Below are positions 21,152 through 32,403 of a stretch of 64,000 nucleotides of DNA, one piece after another; within the stretch, counting starts at the first letter, position 1; the number at the start of each line of letters is the position of its first letter. A model generated the notes under the pieces. That model worked only from the letters and a program-made list of their open reading frames with translations, was not told the DNA's origin and made no database searches. Both the position numbers and the translations under genes were made by a program. Origin of the DNA: Zygnema cylindricum (Eukaryota; Streptophyta; Zygnematophyceae; Zygnematales; Zygnemataceae); contig JBBHKE010000396.1 of assembly GCA_037447655.1 (NCBI GenBank), positions 103,496-167,495 of the forward strand, read 5' to 3'.

Positions 21152-21213
21152 ATATCTTAAGACTCTCTTTGCTGCATCAAGATCAGATTTTCTTGGATTT
21201 TCTAGACTCCTGC

Positions 21214-22209
21214 TCAGTACCTCGACTGCTGCAGCAACGTCAGGACGGGTACTTTCACGAAATATATTAAGCTTCCCACTATCTGTCTATAAGGTATTAT
21301 TGTCATAGGATCATTCTCCCCTGACTCTAAATACTCGCTAACAATGACACCTGGTTCTGTCTCTTCTCCCTCTAACTTCTGCCGAAACTCCATTGGAGTT
21401 AAACATCCTTTTGCCCCCCGCATTCCGTACTCATCCAACATGTTTCCAATAACCTCTTTTTGAGTCAATTTTATAATTTTCTTTTTTCTGTCCCTCTCTA
21501 CCTGGATACCCAAAATATATTTTATCTCACCGAGGTCTTTCATCTCGAACCGTGAGTTTAGAGCAATTTTGATTTTGTTAATTTCAGCCATTGATTTGCT
21601 AATTAATAGTAAATCATCTACATATACTGCTATATACACTATCCCATTTTCACCCTTTAGAACGTAGACAGAGTGATCAGAACTTGTCCTTTGAAATCCT
21701 AGACTAGTCAATAATTCATCAAGCTTTATATTCCACTGTCTGGGGGCCTGTTTTAGGCCGTACAAAGATTTTAGCAACTTGCATACTAAGTGCTCTTTTC
21801 GTGGTTCCACATACTTTTCAGGCTACTGCATGTAAATGGTCTCTTCTAGTTCTCCGTGCAAAAAGGCCGTTTTTACATCCATCTGATGAATTTCCATATC
21901 ATCTATAGCAGCTAGGGACAGCAAAATCCTAACTGTTGGAAATCTTACAACCGGAGAAAAAGTTTCTTCAATGTCGATTCCTTCCTTTTGATTGTACCCC
22001 TTTGCCACAAGTCTGGCCTTATAGCGTTCAATGGTGTTATCGGGATTTAACTTCACCTTGAATACCCATTTGCTGCCGATCGCTTTTCGGTTTGGAGGAA
22101 GGTCCACGAGCTCCCATGTTTGAGCCTCCATGATCGACTTCATTTCGTCGTTTGCCGCCTCAATCCGGTGATTCCGCTCTGGTGATGAGAAGGCCTCTTG
22201 GATGGTCAA
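21214..22209 (-). pseudogene. Copia C1 reverse transcriptase
   Basis: 22209-21823 covers [26 protein letters not shown] and [14 protein letters not shown] (first catalytic Asp). A stop at about 21823 precedes 21810-21214 with CKLLKSLYGLKQAPRQWN and YVDDLLLISKSMAEIN (catalytic YVDD). The frame breaks after LIYF, where a short deletion removes the MNCTCPD segment still present in C2. Confidence 0.9.
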
Positions 22210-22323
22210 GGGCTCCCTTGAGACTGCCGAGTAGGCAAAGTGAGAGCTTGCTTGCAGGCAACTGTTTGATCTTCGTCCCCCCGGAAATTCTGAGGCTGAG
22301 ATCGTCGGATGCCGCGCATTGCG

Positions 22324-23350
22324 CTAATTGCGCTGAGTGCGCTGGATGCGATCCGTGTGTATTGACTGCTCTTGGTCCGTCTGAACCCGAAGTTGGTTAG
22401 GAACTTGGAGAGAGTCGGACTCCGGAGTCATTACCAGAGTTTGTGGAATCTGCGGGACAAGTTCCTGCATGCAATCGAAGATGACATACTCTTGTACTTT
22501 TTGTTGCTTTTGTTGCTCTGTCATTTGAAAAAAATCTATGGAGTCTAGTTCATCCTTAACAATGATGTTTCTAGCGACAACTATTTTCTGCCTTTCAAAC
22601 ACAAAAACTCTATAACCTTTGGAGTGATCATCATATCCTAACAGAATACCCGGTAATCCCTTCGGTTCCATTTTCCATCTATCTGGTGACGTATCCAATA
22701 TAAAGCATTGACTACCAAAGACCTTGAATGGCTAACATCTGGTTTGCTACCTGTCCAGATTTCGTTAGGAGTTGTTTCTACTGATCTTGATCCTATCCTA
22801 TTTTTAATATAAACTTCACAATTTAGAGCCTCAACCCAAAATTTTAGAATCACAGTTTTATCTGCGAGCATAGACCTAGCGCTTTCCGTGAGAGTTCTAT
22901 TCAGTCTTTCCGACACCCCATTTTATTCCGGTGAATATGGAACAGTCAATAGATGACTAATGCCTTCCTCGAGTAAAAAGGTTTCAAATTCTTTCGATAT
23001 ATATTCACCACCATTGTCCGATCTGAGCAGCAAAATAGATTAATTATGAAGTTTTTCAGCCCATGCTTTATAGTGTTCGAAGTGACCAAACACTTCACTC
23101 TTCTCCTTCATGAAGTAAACTTTTGTAAACCTGGAGAAATCATTTGTGAAGGTGACCAAGTATTTCATCCCTCCGGCAGATGGAACCTTCGCCGGACCAA
23201 AGACATCCGAATGAATTTGTTGTAAAAGTTTCGTTGACCGATGCTCAGACTCCTTAGGAAATGACAACCTGTGGATTTTGCCTTAAGCGCAACCATCGCA
23301 AGTTTTGACCGGCCCATCTGTGATTGATACACCCTCTTTTTTTCTTGCAA
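22324..23350 (-). pseudogene. Copia C1 integrase and linker
   Basis: Segments 23267-23040 (LQQIHSDVFGPAKVPSAGG, FTNDFSRFTKVYF), an SDNGGEY-coding stretch near 23015-22990, 22916-22638 (MSERLNRTLTESAR) and 22698-22324 (LPGILLGYDDHSKGYRV) are colinear. The zinc domain lies upstream (about 23450-23280; HKRLGHVNYD- and CDGCA-like). Two stops and two frameshifts are present. Confidence 0.82.
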
Positions 23351-23530
23351 TGACCATTTTCCTCAAACTATCATAATTAACATGGCCTAATCTTTTATGC
23401 CACAACTCATCTGAGTGCAAAACACCAGAGTACAAAACATCATTCTCTTTTGTATTGGTTAATCCATGCGATACATCTTGCTACTATCTGTAGTACCTGT
23501 AACCGCAACCTTGCCATTTTTGCTAACAAC

Positions 23531-23884
23531 CTACCGACCATTTTTCAAATTAACCTGAAAGCCTTTGCTCTCTACCAACGACGTAAAAAACAAATTTTTC
23601 TTAAAGTCAGGCACAAATAAGACATTGTGAAGAGTCATTTCAATTGCTTTTCCTTCTACATCAACTAGTAAGGATACATCACCCACAGCACGAGTTTGGA
23701 CACTCATTCCACAAGCATAATAAATATTTTTCTCCGGCGTTGCTTTCAAATTTTTGAAGATGGTCTTGTTCCAGCACATGTGGGCTGACGCTCCTCTATC
23801 CATTATCCATCCGGGGTCCTTGGCGCCCTTCATTCCAGCCGCCATAGCGAATAGATCCGTATCGTCCTCCGTAGAAACCGTCAA
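23531..23884 (-). pseudogene. Copia C1 protease region with altered active site
   Basis: Encodes DPGWIMDRGASAHMCWNKTIF. In copia D and E here the same place reads IIDSGASMHM and IMDTGVSQHM. C1 therefore has Arg in the middle of the Asp-Ser/Thr-Gly catalytic triad, which should abolish protease activity. The rest of the domain (YYACGMSVQTRAVGDV, LHNVLFVPDFKKNLF) is well kept. Confidence 0.85.
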
Positions 23885-24802
23885 AGTCTCGTCTTGGAGA
23901 GACGAAGAAGTTGAAAATAGTGCATTTCCACGAGGTGTAGTCCCCGTGAAGCCTTTGTAAAACTGGCTTTGTTGCCATCCCGGCCGGTATAAACCTGTAT
24001 CGTTAGCTTTTTTAAGCTTAGGACAAAATTTGTATCCATGACCTCTCTCACTACAATAAAAGCATGCATTGTTGGATTGTCTATTTCCACTTTGATTAAA
24101 ATGTCTGAACTGATTAAACTGATTCTTTTGCTGATTAAACTGTCCTTTTCTCTCAAAGTCTGAATTAAAAGCCTCTACTTGCTCAGCATTGAGAATATTA
24201 GATGTAGCTTCCTCCTCTAGTAAAATATTGATGGCTAACTGTAAAGTCCAGCTAGCTTTTTTTTTTTTGTTTGAGCATGTCAGATGCTCCTTTCATACTA
24301 CGAGGGAGACCCCTCATGAGCAATGCCGCCTATTGAAAAGGAGGAAACACCCCACCTGCACAAGCATGTGCATCTACAAGGATACGAAATTTGTTAGAAT
24401 ATTTAGCCATTGTACCGCCAGTGTACTTATAGTCCCAAATTTTTCCAGCCAATAGAAGCTCTTCTTGGACATTGGCCTTTTCATAATCACTTTTAAGAGA
24501 TTTCCAGATATCAATTGTTTTTTTCATCTTTATCCGAGACATAGCTAAGTCCTCAGATATACAAAATTTCAGAATAGAACGAGTTGCGTATTTTTCTTAG
24601 ACCATGACGGATCAGATTCATCCAGCGAACCATCCAATATATCCAAAAGATTGACATTTTCAAAATATGTTTCCACCATATCCGCCCAGTAAACATACTT
24701 ATCCCCGGAAAAGATAGGAATTCTTGATGACAGGCCCATAACCTGTTGTTCTACAACCACCGGTGCAGGTGGAGGAGCAGCAGTAGTAGTAGAAGTAGAC
24801 AT
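23881..24802 (-). pseudogene. Copia C1 gag
   Basis: Starts at the ATG at 24802, 59 bases inside the 5' LTR: MSTSTTTAAPPPAPVVVEQQ, then VMGLSSRIPIFSGDKYVYWADMVETYF across the primer site. The following frames (24542-24330 with WKSLKSDYEKANVQEELLLAGKIWDYKYTGGTMAKY, then 24156-23881) complete gag. A zinc knuckle CFYCSERGHGYKFC lies near 24060-24020 in another frame. Stops at about 24567 and 24330 break it. Confidence 0.85.
24733..24743 (-). promoter_or_regulatory. Primer-binding site, half initiator-tRNA type (family C)
   Basis: GGTTATGGGCC directly follows the LTR terminus ACAACA. It is complementary to the initiator tRNA-Met anticodon loop and lies inside the gag frame (QQVMG). Confidence 0.85.
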
Positions 24803-25573
24803 GATACACTCTCAAAAGCTATCAAGAATCCTACCAAACAGCTGTTCTTAAGTGCTTACCAATTCTTATACAAGCATCTAAACCTCACAAAACTCTATCA
24901 GAATATAGAGTAGCATAAACAATGATAACTCCCAAGTTATAGCACAATTGACCCAACAACACTCAAGATATAATACTCAAAAGTTTCCCAAAAACTATCA
25001 GCAGTTTTACTACTTGGAAGTCTGGATACATAATATGCTATGAGTCTTAAGTCTTATACTTCTGTTGAACTAGCAACACCATTGTACTTGAGAGGTTCAT
25101 CAAACCACCAAGCTACCACTAATCTGTCAAGCTACCATTGAGCTATCACTAAGCTACCACTGAGCTATCACTAAGCTAACTAGAATCGTATCTATCGCAG
25201 TTGCTCTATCCTGTACAGAATCACATTAAGAATATTAGATGTTGCGTTGTCCGTACGAACCATATCAAACATAATCATGGTTGCCTTGTCCTGTCTGTGT
25301 TGAACCTTTGCTGCTGCGCTGCTCTGCTGCTGCGCTGCTTTGCTGTATAGCAGCTGCTCTGCTGCTGCGCTGCTCTGCTGCTGCGCTGCTCTGATGCTGC
25401 GCTGCTCTGCTGTATAGCAGCTGCTCTGTTGTATAGCAGCTGCTCTGCTGTATAGCAGCTGCGCTGCTATGTTGTATAGCAGCTGCGCTGCTCTGTCTGT
25501 ATAGCAGCTGCGCTGCTTTGTCTATAAAGCAGCTGCGCTGCTCTGAGACTGAAAGCTTTCCAAAAAGACAACA
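24744..25573 (-). repeat. LTR shared by copia C1 (as 5' LTR) and C2 (as 3' LTR)
   Basis: 830 bp, TGTTGT...ACAACA, flanked by the C1 primer site on one side and the C2 polypurine tract (25574-25583) on the other. A single LTR between two internal regions is the product expected from unequal recombination. Confidence 0.92.
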
Positions 25574-27607
25574 CTCCCCTAAAGCTTTAGACTCAGTATC
25601 CCGGCGCAGCTGCGGTGATAAAATAGCGCAGCATCGCAGCATAACAATATAGCAATTAGCAAGTCACCCAGTCCCACTACCTCACAATGGTGGAATTATC
25701 GCAGAGTGTCAGTATAGCAGTGCATCAATTCAACTATTCACTTAATCCCACTGCGTCTCTACAATACTTCAGTTTAGGAGCATGAAGGGCTTTAGTGAGC
25801 ATATCAGCAATCATTTTTGCATCTGGCAAATAACATAATTTAATCACTCTAGAGAACACCTTTTCTCTTACAAAGTGTAATTGTACATCCATGTGTTTGC
25901 TTTTGAAGTGATGAGTCAGGTTAGAAGCAATGGCAATGGCAGTCTGGTTATCACACCAGATTACCTCTGGACCAACTTGCATGTATCCTAGTTCCTGTAA
26001 CATGGATTTTACCCATAAGAGTTCTTTGAGGGCCGAGCTTGCTGCCATATATTCTGACTCCATTGTCGACTGTGTGCTGTAACCTTTTGAAGTTTGCTGC
26101 TCCAACAGCAAGTACCGTTCCCAATTTGTAGAACGAATCCCGTGGTGGATTTTCGGCTTGGCATGTCGCCATAGCTTGCATCACTCCATGTATGTAGCTT
26201 GACTTCTCCTCCGCCTAGAGTGAGTTTGAGATCTTTAGTTCCGGCCAAATATCTTAAGACTCTCCTTGCAGCATCAAGATCAGATTTTCTCGGATTTTTT
26301 AGACTCCTACTACCTCGATTGCTGCAGCAATGTCAGGACATGTACAGTTCATGAAATATATTAAGCTTCCCACTATCTGTCTATAAGGTATTATTGTTAT
26401 AGGATCATTCTCCCCTGACTCTAAATACTCGCTAACAATGACACCTGGTTCTGTCTCTTCTCCCTCTAACTTCTGCCGAAACTCTATTGGAGTTAAACAT
26501 TCTTTTGCCCCCCGCATTCCGTACTCATCTAACATGTTTCCAATAGCCTCTTTTTGAGTCAATATTATTATTTTCTTATTTCTGTCCCTTTCTACCTGGA
26601 TACCCAAAATATATTTTGCCTCACCGAGGTCTTTCATCTCGAACCGTGAGTTTAGAGCATTTTTTATTTTGTTAATTTCAGCCATTGATTTGCTAATTAA
26701 TAGCAAATCATCTACATATACTGCTATATACACTATCACATTTTCACCCTTGAGAACGTAGACAGAGTGATCAGAACTTATCATTTGAAATCCTAGTCTA
26801 GTCAAGAATTCATCAAGCTTTATATTCCACCGTCTGGGGGCCTGTTTTAGGCCGTACAAAGATTTTAGCAACTTGCATACTAAGTGCTCTTTTCCTGGTT
26901 CCACATACTTTTCAGGCTGCTGCATGTAAATGGTCTCTTCTAGTTTTCCATGCAAAAGGCCGTTTTTACATCCATCTGATGAATTTCCATATCTTCTATA
27001 GCAGCTAGGGACATCAAGATTCTAACCGTTGGAAATCTTACAACCGAAGAAAATGTTTCTTCAAAATCGATTCCTTCCTTTTGATTGTACCCTTTGGCCA
27101 CAAGTCTGGCCTTATAGCGTTCAATGGTGTTATCGGGATTTAACTTCACCTTGAATACCCATTTGCTGCCGATCGCTTTTCGGTCCAGAGGAAGGTCCAC
27201 AAGCTCCCATGTTTGAGCCTCCATGATCGACTTCATTTCGTCGTTTGCCGCCTCAATCCAGTGATTCCGCTCTGGTGATGAGAAGGCCTCTGGATGGTCA
27301 AGGGCTCCCTTGAGACTGCCGAGAAGGCAAAGTGAGAGCTTGCTTGCAGGCGACTGTTTGATCTTCGTCCCCCCGGAAATTCTGAGGCTGAGATCGTCGG
27401 ATGCCGCTGCTCTGCTGCTGCGCTGCTCTGCTGTATAGCAGCTGTTCAGTTGTATAGCAGCTGCTCTGCTGTATAGCAGCTTCGCTGCTGTATAGCAGCT
27501 TCGCTGCTGTATAGCAGCTGCGCTGCTCTGTTGTATAGCAGCTGCGCTGTTTTGTCTGTAAAGCAGCTGAGCTGCTCTGAGATTGAAAGCTTTCCAAAAA
27601 GACAACA
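25574..27607 (-). mobile_element. Copia C2: 5'-deleted partner of C1
   Basis: Contains RNase H (25734-26248), RT (26299-26955 with YVDDLLLISKSMAEIN; 27290-26940 with [16 protein letters not shown]) and the end of the linker. It then jumps at 27403 into the first 205 bp of an LTR (27403-27607, ending TGTTGTC at 27607). Everything from mid-LTR through gag, protease and integrase is deleted. The junction lies at GATGCCG|CTGCTCTGC, inside the CTG-rich LTR repeat. This creates a long frame (27659-26940) that fuses LTR repeat to pol. Confidence 0.88.
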
Positions 27608-28124
27608 ATTCCGACCGTCCGATTAAACTCGCATTTGATCGTAGCCGTAATAAATACATGCGCGGTATTTGTTTTGCTTACGAAATCAATGCGCGGTATT
27701 GATTTTTTATTCGTACCGCGATTCGTACTTTTACACTACCATATCTATGTATCCCGTTAACAATAAAGTTAAATGATTTATCCTACGAATTAATGTTTAA
27801 TTAATTATCGTACTATATAATACGTAAGACTACTTCTAGACTTAACGGCTAAGGCTACCGGCTTACTTCTGTCTGTTGGCCAGCAGGTACCACGATCAAA
27901 TCCTGTGGCCGGCACATACCTTTTAGTAAATAATCCCCTAACTAATATAAATTTCCCGTAAACCTCAGGATAGCCTAGGTAGCCATGGATCTAGCTTCTT
28001 CTCCAATTTCTCAGTGACTGCGACAAGTTTGAGAGTTGGAGAGAGAAGTTAGAGGTAGACTGCCTCGGCTTCTTTATTTCTTTTCTGACCTAGAAAATAC
28101 TTTAAAAGACCATTAATTTCTACA
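27608..28124 (-). repeat. 3' LTR of copia D, proximal half
   Basis: Begins TGTAGAAATTAATGG at 28124 after the polypurine tract (28125-28137, AAAATAAGGGGAG on the minus strand) and runs to the C insertion. ATTCC at 27608-27612 pairs with ATTCT at 19370-19374 as the target duplication. Confidence 0.9.
27830..27990 (+). repeat. tRNA-like (SINE-like) module within LTR D
   Basis: A-box-like CTTAACGGCTAAGG (27841) and B-box-like CGATCAAATCC (27893), about 50 bases apart, on the strand opposite to the LTR. Related pairs occur at 33137-33215, 17105-17170, 17555-17600 and 38555-38600 (reverse). This suggests a tRNA-derived SINE fixed in an ancestral D-type LTR. The boxes are degenerate. Confidence 0.45.
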
Positions 28125-28137
28125 CTCCCCTTATTTT

Positions 28138-29300
28138 CTAGTCAATCTTTAATTTCAGACCACACTTTTCCCTGCAGAAAATTAGCTTAGGGGAAGGCAC
28201 AGGTTTGGTCATCATATCTGCTACCATCTCACTATCTGGTCGGTACTCTAAACTGATTATTTTGTTTTCTACTTTCTCTCTAACAAAGCTGAGTCTAATG
28301 TCCATGTGTTTAGCTTTAAAATGATGTTTAGGATTGGCAGAAATAGCGATTGCAGCCTGATTATCACAAAAAAAATTCTGCACACCACTCTTAAGGTGAC
28401 CAAGCTCACCAAGCAAAGACTTGACCCACATCAATTTTTTTACAACAGAGCAAGAGGCCATATACTCAGCCTCCATGGTGGACTGAGCAATAAATTTTTG
28501 TTGTTTGCTACTCCAACAGCAAGCCCCATCACCCACATATAATACATATCCAGAAGTGCATCTCCTCATAGGAGCATCACCATAACTAGCATCGCTCCAA
28601 GTAGTGATGTCAGTAATCTCCCCACCCAAATGCACCCATAGATCCCTAGTTCCTATCAAGTATCTAAAAACTCTCTTAGGTGCCTCCCAATCCTTCTTAG
28701 TGGGAGCATTTAGACTTCTACTCAGCACTCCTACAGCTGCAGCTAAATCCGGCCGGGTATAATTCATAAAATAGATTACACTTCCCACTACTTGCCTGTA
28801 AGGAATAGTCTGCATGAACTTCTGTTCTTCTGGAGATAATTTCTCTTCTAAGACTATGACTCCTTCTTCCTCACTCCCCTCACTTCCCTTCTTCAACTCC
28901 ATTGGAGTTGTACAACTATTAGCTTTATCCATTTGAAATTTTTCAAGCATGTTCTATATTGCTTCCTTTTGAGTCAATCTTATAATTTTTCTTTTTCGGT
29001 CTCTCTCCCCTTGAATTCCCAAAATATATTTTGCTCCACCCATATCCTTCATTTCAAATCTCCTCTTAAGATCAGTTTTCTGTTTATTATTTTTTTCCAT
29101 TGATTTACTTAAAACAAGCAAATCATCAACATAAATTGCAATGAATATGATACCTTCCTCATCTTCAAAAACATAGATTGAGTGATCTGAGCTGATCCGG
29201 ATATATCCCAGACCGGTAAGAAACTCATCAAGCTTCTTCTTCCATTGTCGAGGCCCTGTTTCAAACCATAAAGAGATTTAATCAGCCGGCATACCTTACT
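28138..29300 (-). pseudogene. Copia D reverse transcriptase (C-terminal part) and RNase H
   Basis: 28950-28138 is uninterrupted: IPYRQVVGSVIYFMNYTRPDLAAAVGVLSRS region, WSDASYGDAPMRR, TMEAEYMASCSVVKKLMWV, FCDNQAAIAISANPKHHFKAKHMDIR, and ADMMTKPVPSPKLIFCREKCGL, ending in LKID. Upstream, about 29280-28951 keeps FIAIYVDDLLVLSKSMEK but is shifted in frame and has a stop at about 28952. It is one of the best preserved RNase H domains in the window. Confidence 0.9.
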
Positions 29301-29933
29301 CTACTCTTCTTCTTCCACAAACCCTTTGGGTTGTCGCATAAAGATCTCCTCTTCCAATTCTCCATGCAAAAAGGTTGTTTTGATGTCCATCTGGTGCACT
29401 TCCATGTCTTCCGCTGCTGCCAGGCTGAGAAGTATGCGGACCGAGGGAAATCTAACCACCGGAGCAAAGGTTTCCTCGTAGTCAATTCCCTCTTTTTGTG
29501 TAAATCCCTTTGCCACTAGTCGGGCCTTGTAGCGCTCGATTGTGTTATCTGGGTTCAATTTTAATTTGAAAACCAACTTACAACCGATTGGTTTTCGGTT
29601 AGGTGGACAATCCACCAGCTCCCAAGTATCGGCTGCCATAATTGAGGCCATCTCTTCATTGATGGCTTTCTTCCACCGATTTCTTTCTGGACAAGTCATC
29701 GCCTCTCCATAAGTTTGAGGTTCATCTTGATGAGATAGTTTAGTTACCTTGTTATTAACCTGTTTTTCTTGCAGTCTTTTGCTACTTCTCCTTCCCCCCT
29801 CAAAATCTGAGGCCGAAATAGATGGTTCTCGAGGATTCTTTCGAACAAACTTAGCTTCTCCCCTATCCCTTGATTCCGAATCAATTTCCACCACGTCTTC
29901 CGCTTCGGGTGGAGTTGTCACTGGAGTTTCCAC
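29282..29933 (-). pseudogene. Copia D linker and RT N-terminal half
   Basis: An open frame of 210 codons: acidic linker (EDVVEIDSESRDRGEAK), then [44 protein letters not shown] and [20 protein letters not shown]. The frame ends after VEEEE by frameshift into the YGLK region. Confidence 0.88.
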
Positions 29934-30161
29934 AAGCGAGTCTTTTTCGGTCTGATTTGTACCTGCAAGAATGTCATCGTCTCAAAAACTTGGATAGTTA
30001 GGAAGCTCAAAGTCATCAGAATTTTTTGACTCAAATCTGATTTTTACTGACTTCGTTTATTTGAAGGGATCCACAGACTTTCCTTCATCCATAACCACTA
30101 GATGTTTTACTAAGATTATATCTTCCCTTTTTAGATCATAAACTCTATATCTTTTAACATC

Positions 30162-31715
30162 TTAATCATATCCTAATAAGTATGCCGGTTTTCCTTTAGG
30201 ATATATCTTCCAATTAGACCGATCTGTATCTAGAATAAAAACTTGACTGCCGAAAACCTTTAAGTGAGATATGTCTGGTTTCCGGCCTGTCCATCTCTCA
30301 TAAGGTGTTTGATCTTTTATAGCTGAAGTAAGAACTCTATTTTCGAGATAATTACCACAGTTCATTGCTTCTTCCCAAAATCTTTTTCCTATCTTTTTAT
30401 CTGACAATATACTTCTAGCACTATCACTTAGTGTTCTATTTAACCTTTCAGCTACCCCATTCTGTTACGGATTTTCTGGAAGTGTCTTTTGGTGTTGGAC
30501 CCCATCTTCCCTCAAAAATTCCTCAAACAGGTTAGAAGTATACTCTCCACCATTGTCACTCCTTACTCTCTTGATTGGAGTTTCATGGAGTTTTTCGCTC
30601 CATGCTTTATATTGTCTAAAACAATCCTGAGCTTCTGACTTGTTTTTAAAAATATACACCCTGGAATACAGAGACCAATCATTAGTTATAGTCATCATAA
30701 ATCTCTTCCCCCCCGGTGAAGGCACTCTAGCCAGTCCCCAAATATCTGTGTGTACTAGATCTAGAATTTTTTCTCCCTTATAGGTGGTTGTTTTAGGAAA
30801 CGGTAATCTGTGTGCTTTACCTTGAGCACATCCACTACAATCACTTATATCATAACTCTCACTGAACTGAATCCCTTCCACCACTCCCATCTTTTTCATC
30901 TCTCTTAACTTATCTAGATTCACATGCCCAAGCCTCTTATGCCACATCATAATATCATGAACACCAGCATAATAAAGTTTCTTCGTTTCATTACTTAAGA
31001 TAAACCTAAACATCCCATGGCTACCTTTCTCAGCAATGAAATAGACATCCTCCTCAAAACTAGCAGAAAAGACTCTTTCCCTAGTGCTAGTGAAAAAACC
31101 CTTATCATCTAATACAGTTGAAGAGATAAGGTTTTTGTTCAGCTCCGGAATAAACAATACATCGAAGAATGTTAATATGGATGTCTTTCCTTCTACTAAC
31201 ACTTTCAGATCTACCGATCCTACAAGAGTAGTGGTGACTATCCTCCCATCCCCGTACTCTATCTCTACGGTGTGAATCTTTCTTATCTTAGTGAACAGGT
31301 GCTTATCCTTACACATGTGCATGGAGGCACCTGAATCTATAATCCTGCCTGCTTCACCTTTCAATCCACCGTAAGCACAGTTCTGCCTTCGTGGAATTTC
31401 AACCTCATTTTTCGCCTCCAACTCCTCATCCAAAAGGAGCTCATCGTCCTCGTCCTCGGATTCCGCCTCAAGTACCTGTGTGACAAGGTCCTTTTTCTTT
31501 CCTCTCGGGGTACCACCGGTCTGTCCCTCCTTCAACTGAAGCTCGGTTAGCTTAGTGCACTCTGTCATATAGTGCCCCGGTTTCTTACAAAAATGACATA
31601 AACCTTTGGGAGCCCTTCGTTCGAACTCGTCAGCCTGTTTTTTCTGCTCCCTACCCCCATAGTTTCCGACTAGTTTCCGGGAATCCTTGTTCCTCCAATC
31701 GGTCGCTGTTTCCAA
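30162..31715 (-). pseudogene. Copia D zinc knuckle, protease and integrase
   Basis: 31715-30465 is one open frame of 416 codons. In order it has a zinc knuckle CHFCKKPGHYMTEC (residues about 36-49), an acidic stretch, protease active site IIDSGASMHM (about 127), the integrase zinc domain (HKRLGHVNLDKL, then CSGCAQGKAH), DLVHTDIWG (first Asp) and RSDNGGEY (second Asp). A stop at 30465 falls just before the NGVAERLNR motif (third acidic residue). 30407-30162 continues the integrase C terminus (YERWTGRKPDISHLKVFG). This is the longest intact transposon frame here. Confidence 0.92.
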
Positions 31716-31725
31716 GCGGCAAGTC

Positions 31726-32403
31726 CTACACTCGGTTGACTATGTTCTCGAACTCATCATGTAACTTCATCAGTAAACAGTTAACCTTTTCTTTTTCACT
31801 AAAATCTTTTCCCGCACTCTCTAGCTCCATGAAGAGTGTAGCAAGCTCATTGCAAAAATCCAACATATTTCCCCCTTTGTATACATACTCCTTAACTTTC
31901 TGATCAGCCAACTGTTGTTGCTGAATCGTACCATTTCGGTACATCTCTATGAGAGCCATCCAAAGATCGGATGCCCTTTCTACCTGCAAATGAGGACATG
32001 CAAGTCCTTGAGTGAGATGGCGTAGGATGAAGTGTTTTGCCGCCATATTGTTGAAGTTCAAGTTTCAGTATCATTCTCCTCAATCCTCGGAATAGGCGAC
32101 ATGAATGTCGAACCAGTTGCTATTGGTGTGGTCGTCTCCTTCTCCTTTCCTTTGTCCACCACCTCTCATTCTTTTGTTTCCTCCGTTGAAGGTGAATCCT
32201 CTTTCCTGGTGAATCTGCTTCCTCCAAACCCTGGAGGAATTCCAAGACTTGATGGACGCCCCAATCATCCACTCACTATCCCCCAAAACCTTTTTTTCGC
32301 ATAGAGCTCCTATCATCATACTTTCCCAGTATATGAAGCCAGTTCCATTAAAGATTGGTACCCTAGAGGGTGGGCCCATAACCTGAAACTCTGAGACCTC
32401 CAT
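31726..32403 (-). pseudogene. Copia D gag
   Basis: The start ATG at 32403 is 20 bases inside the 5' LTR: MEVSEF, then QVMGPPSRVPIFNGTGFIYWESM across the primer site. A frameshift near 32270 separates this from 32061-31726 (AKHFILRHLTQGLACPHLQVERASDLWMAL, VKEYVYKGGNMLDFCNELATLF, NCLLMKLHDEFENIV), the copia gag core. Confidence 0.88.
32369..32383 (-). promoter_or_regulatory. Primer-binding site, half initiator-tRNA type (family D, best preserved)
   Basis: GGTTATGGGCCCACC, 15 bases, is fully complementary to the anticodon stem-loop side of plant initiator tRNA-Met (GGUGGGCCCAUAACC, recalled from known plant sequence). It touches the LTR end TTTCA and encodes QVMGP in gag. Confidence 0.88.

Larger units (their letters stand above)
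19678..25573 (-). mobile_element. Copia C1: element with both LTRs
   Basis: 3' LTR 19678-20476, internal 20477-24743, 5' LTR 24744-25573. LTR ends are TGTTGT...ACAACA, a perfect inverted hexamer. Polypurine tract TTTAGGGGAG is at 20477-20486. LTR pairs are about 96-97% alike, with length differences from a CTG-rich repeat. The coding region is colinear (gag, zinc knuckle, protease, integrase, RT, RNase H) but split by stops and frameshifts. Confidence 0.92.

Noticed and set aside
26940-27659. A 239-codon fusion gene
   Set aside because: It arises from a deletion joining LTR repeat to copia pol; it is not a gene.
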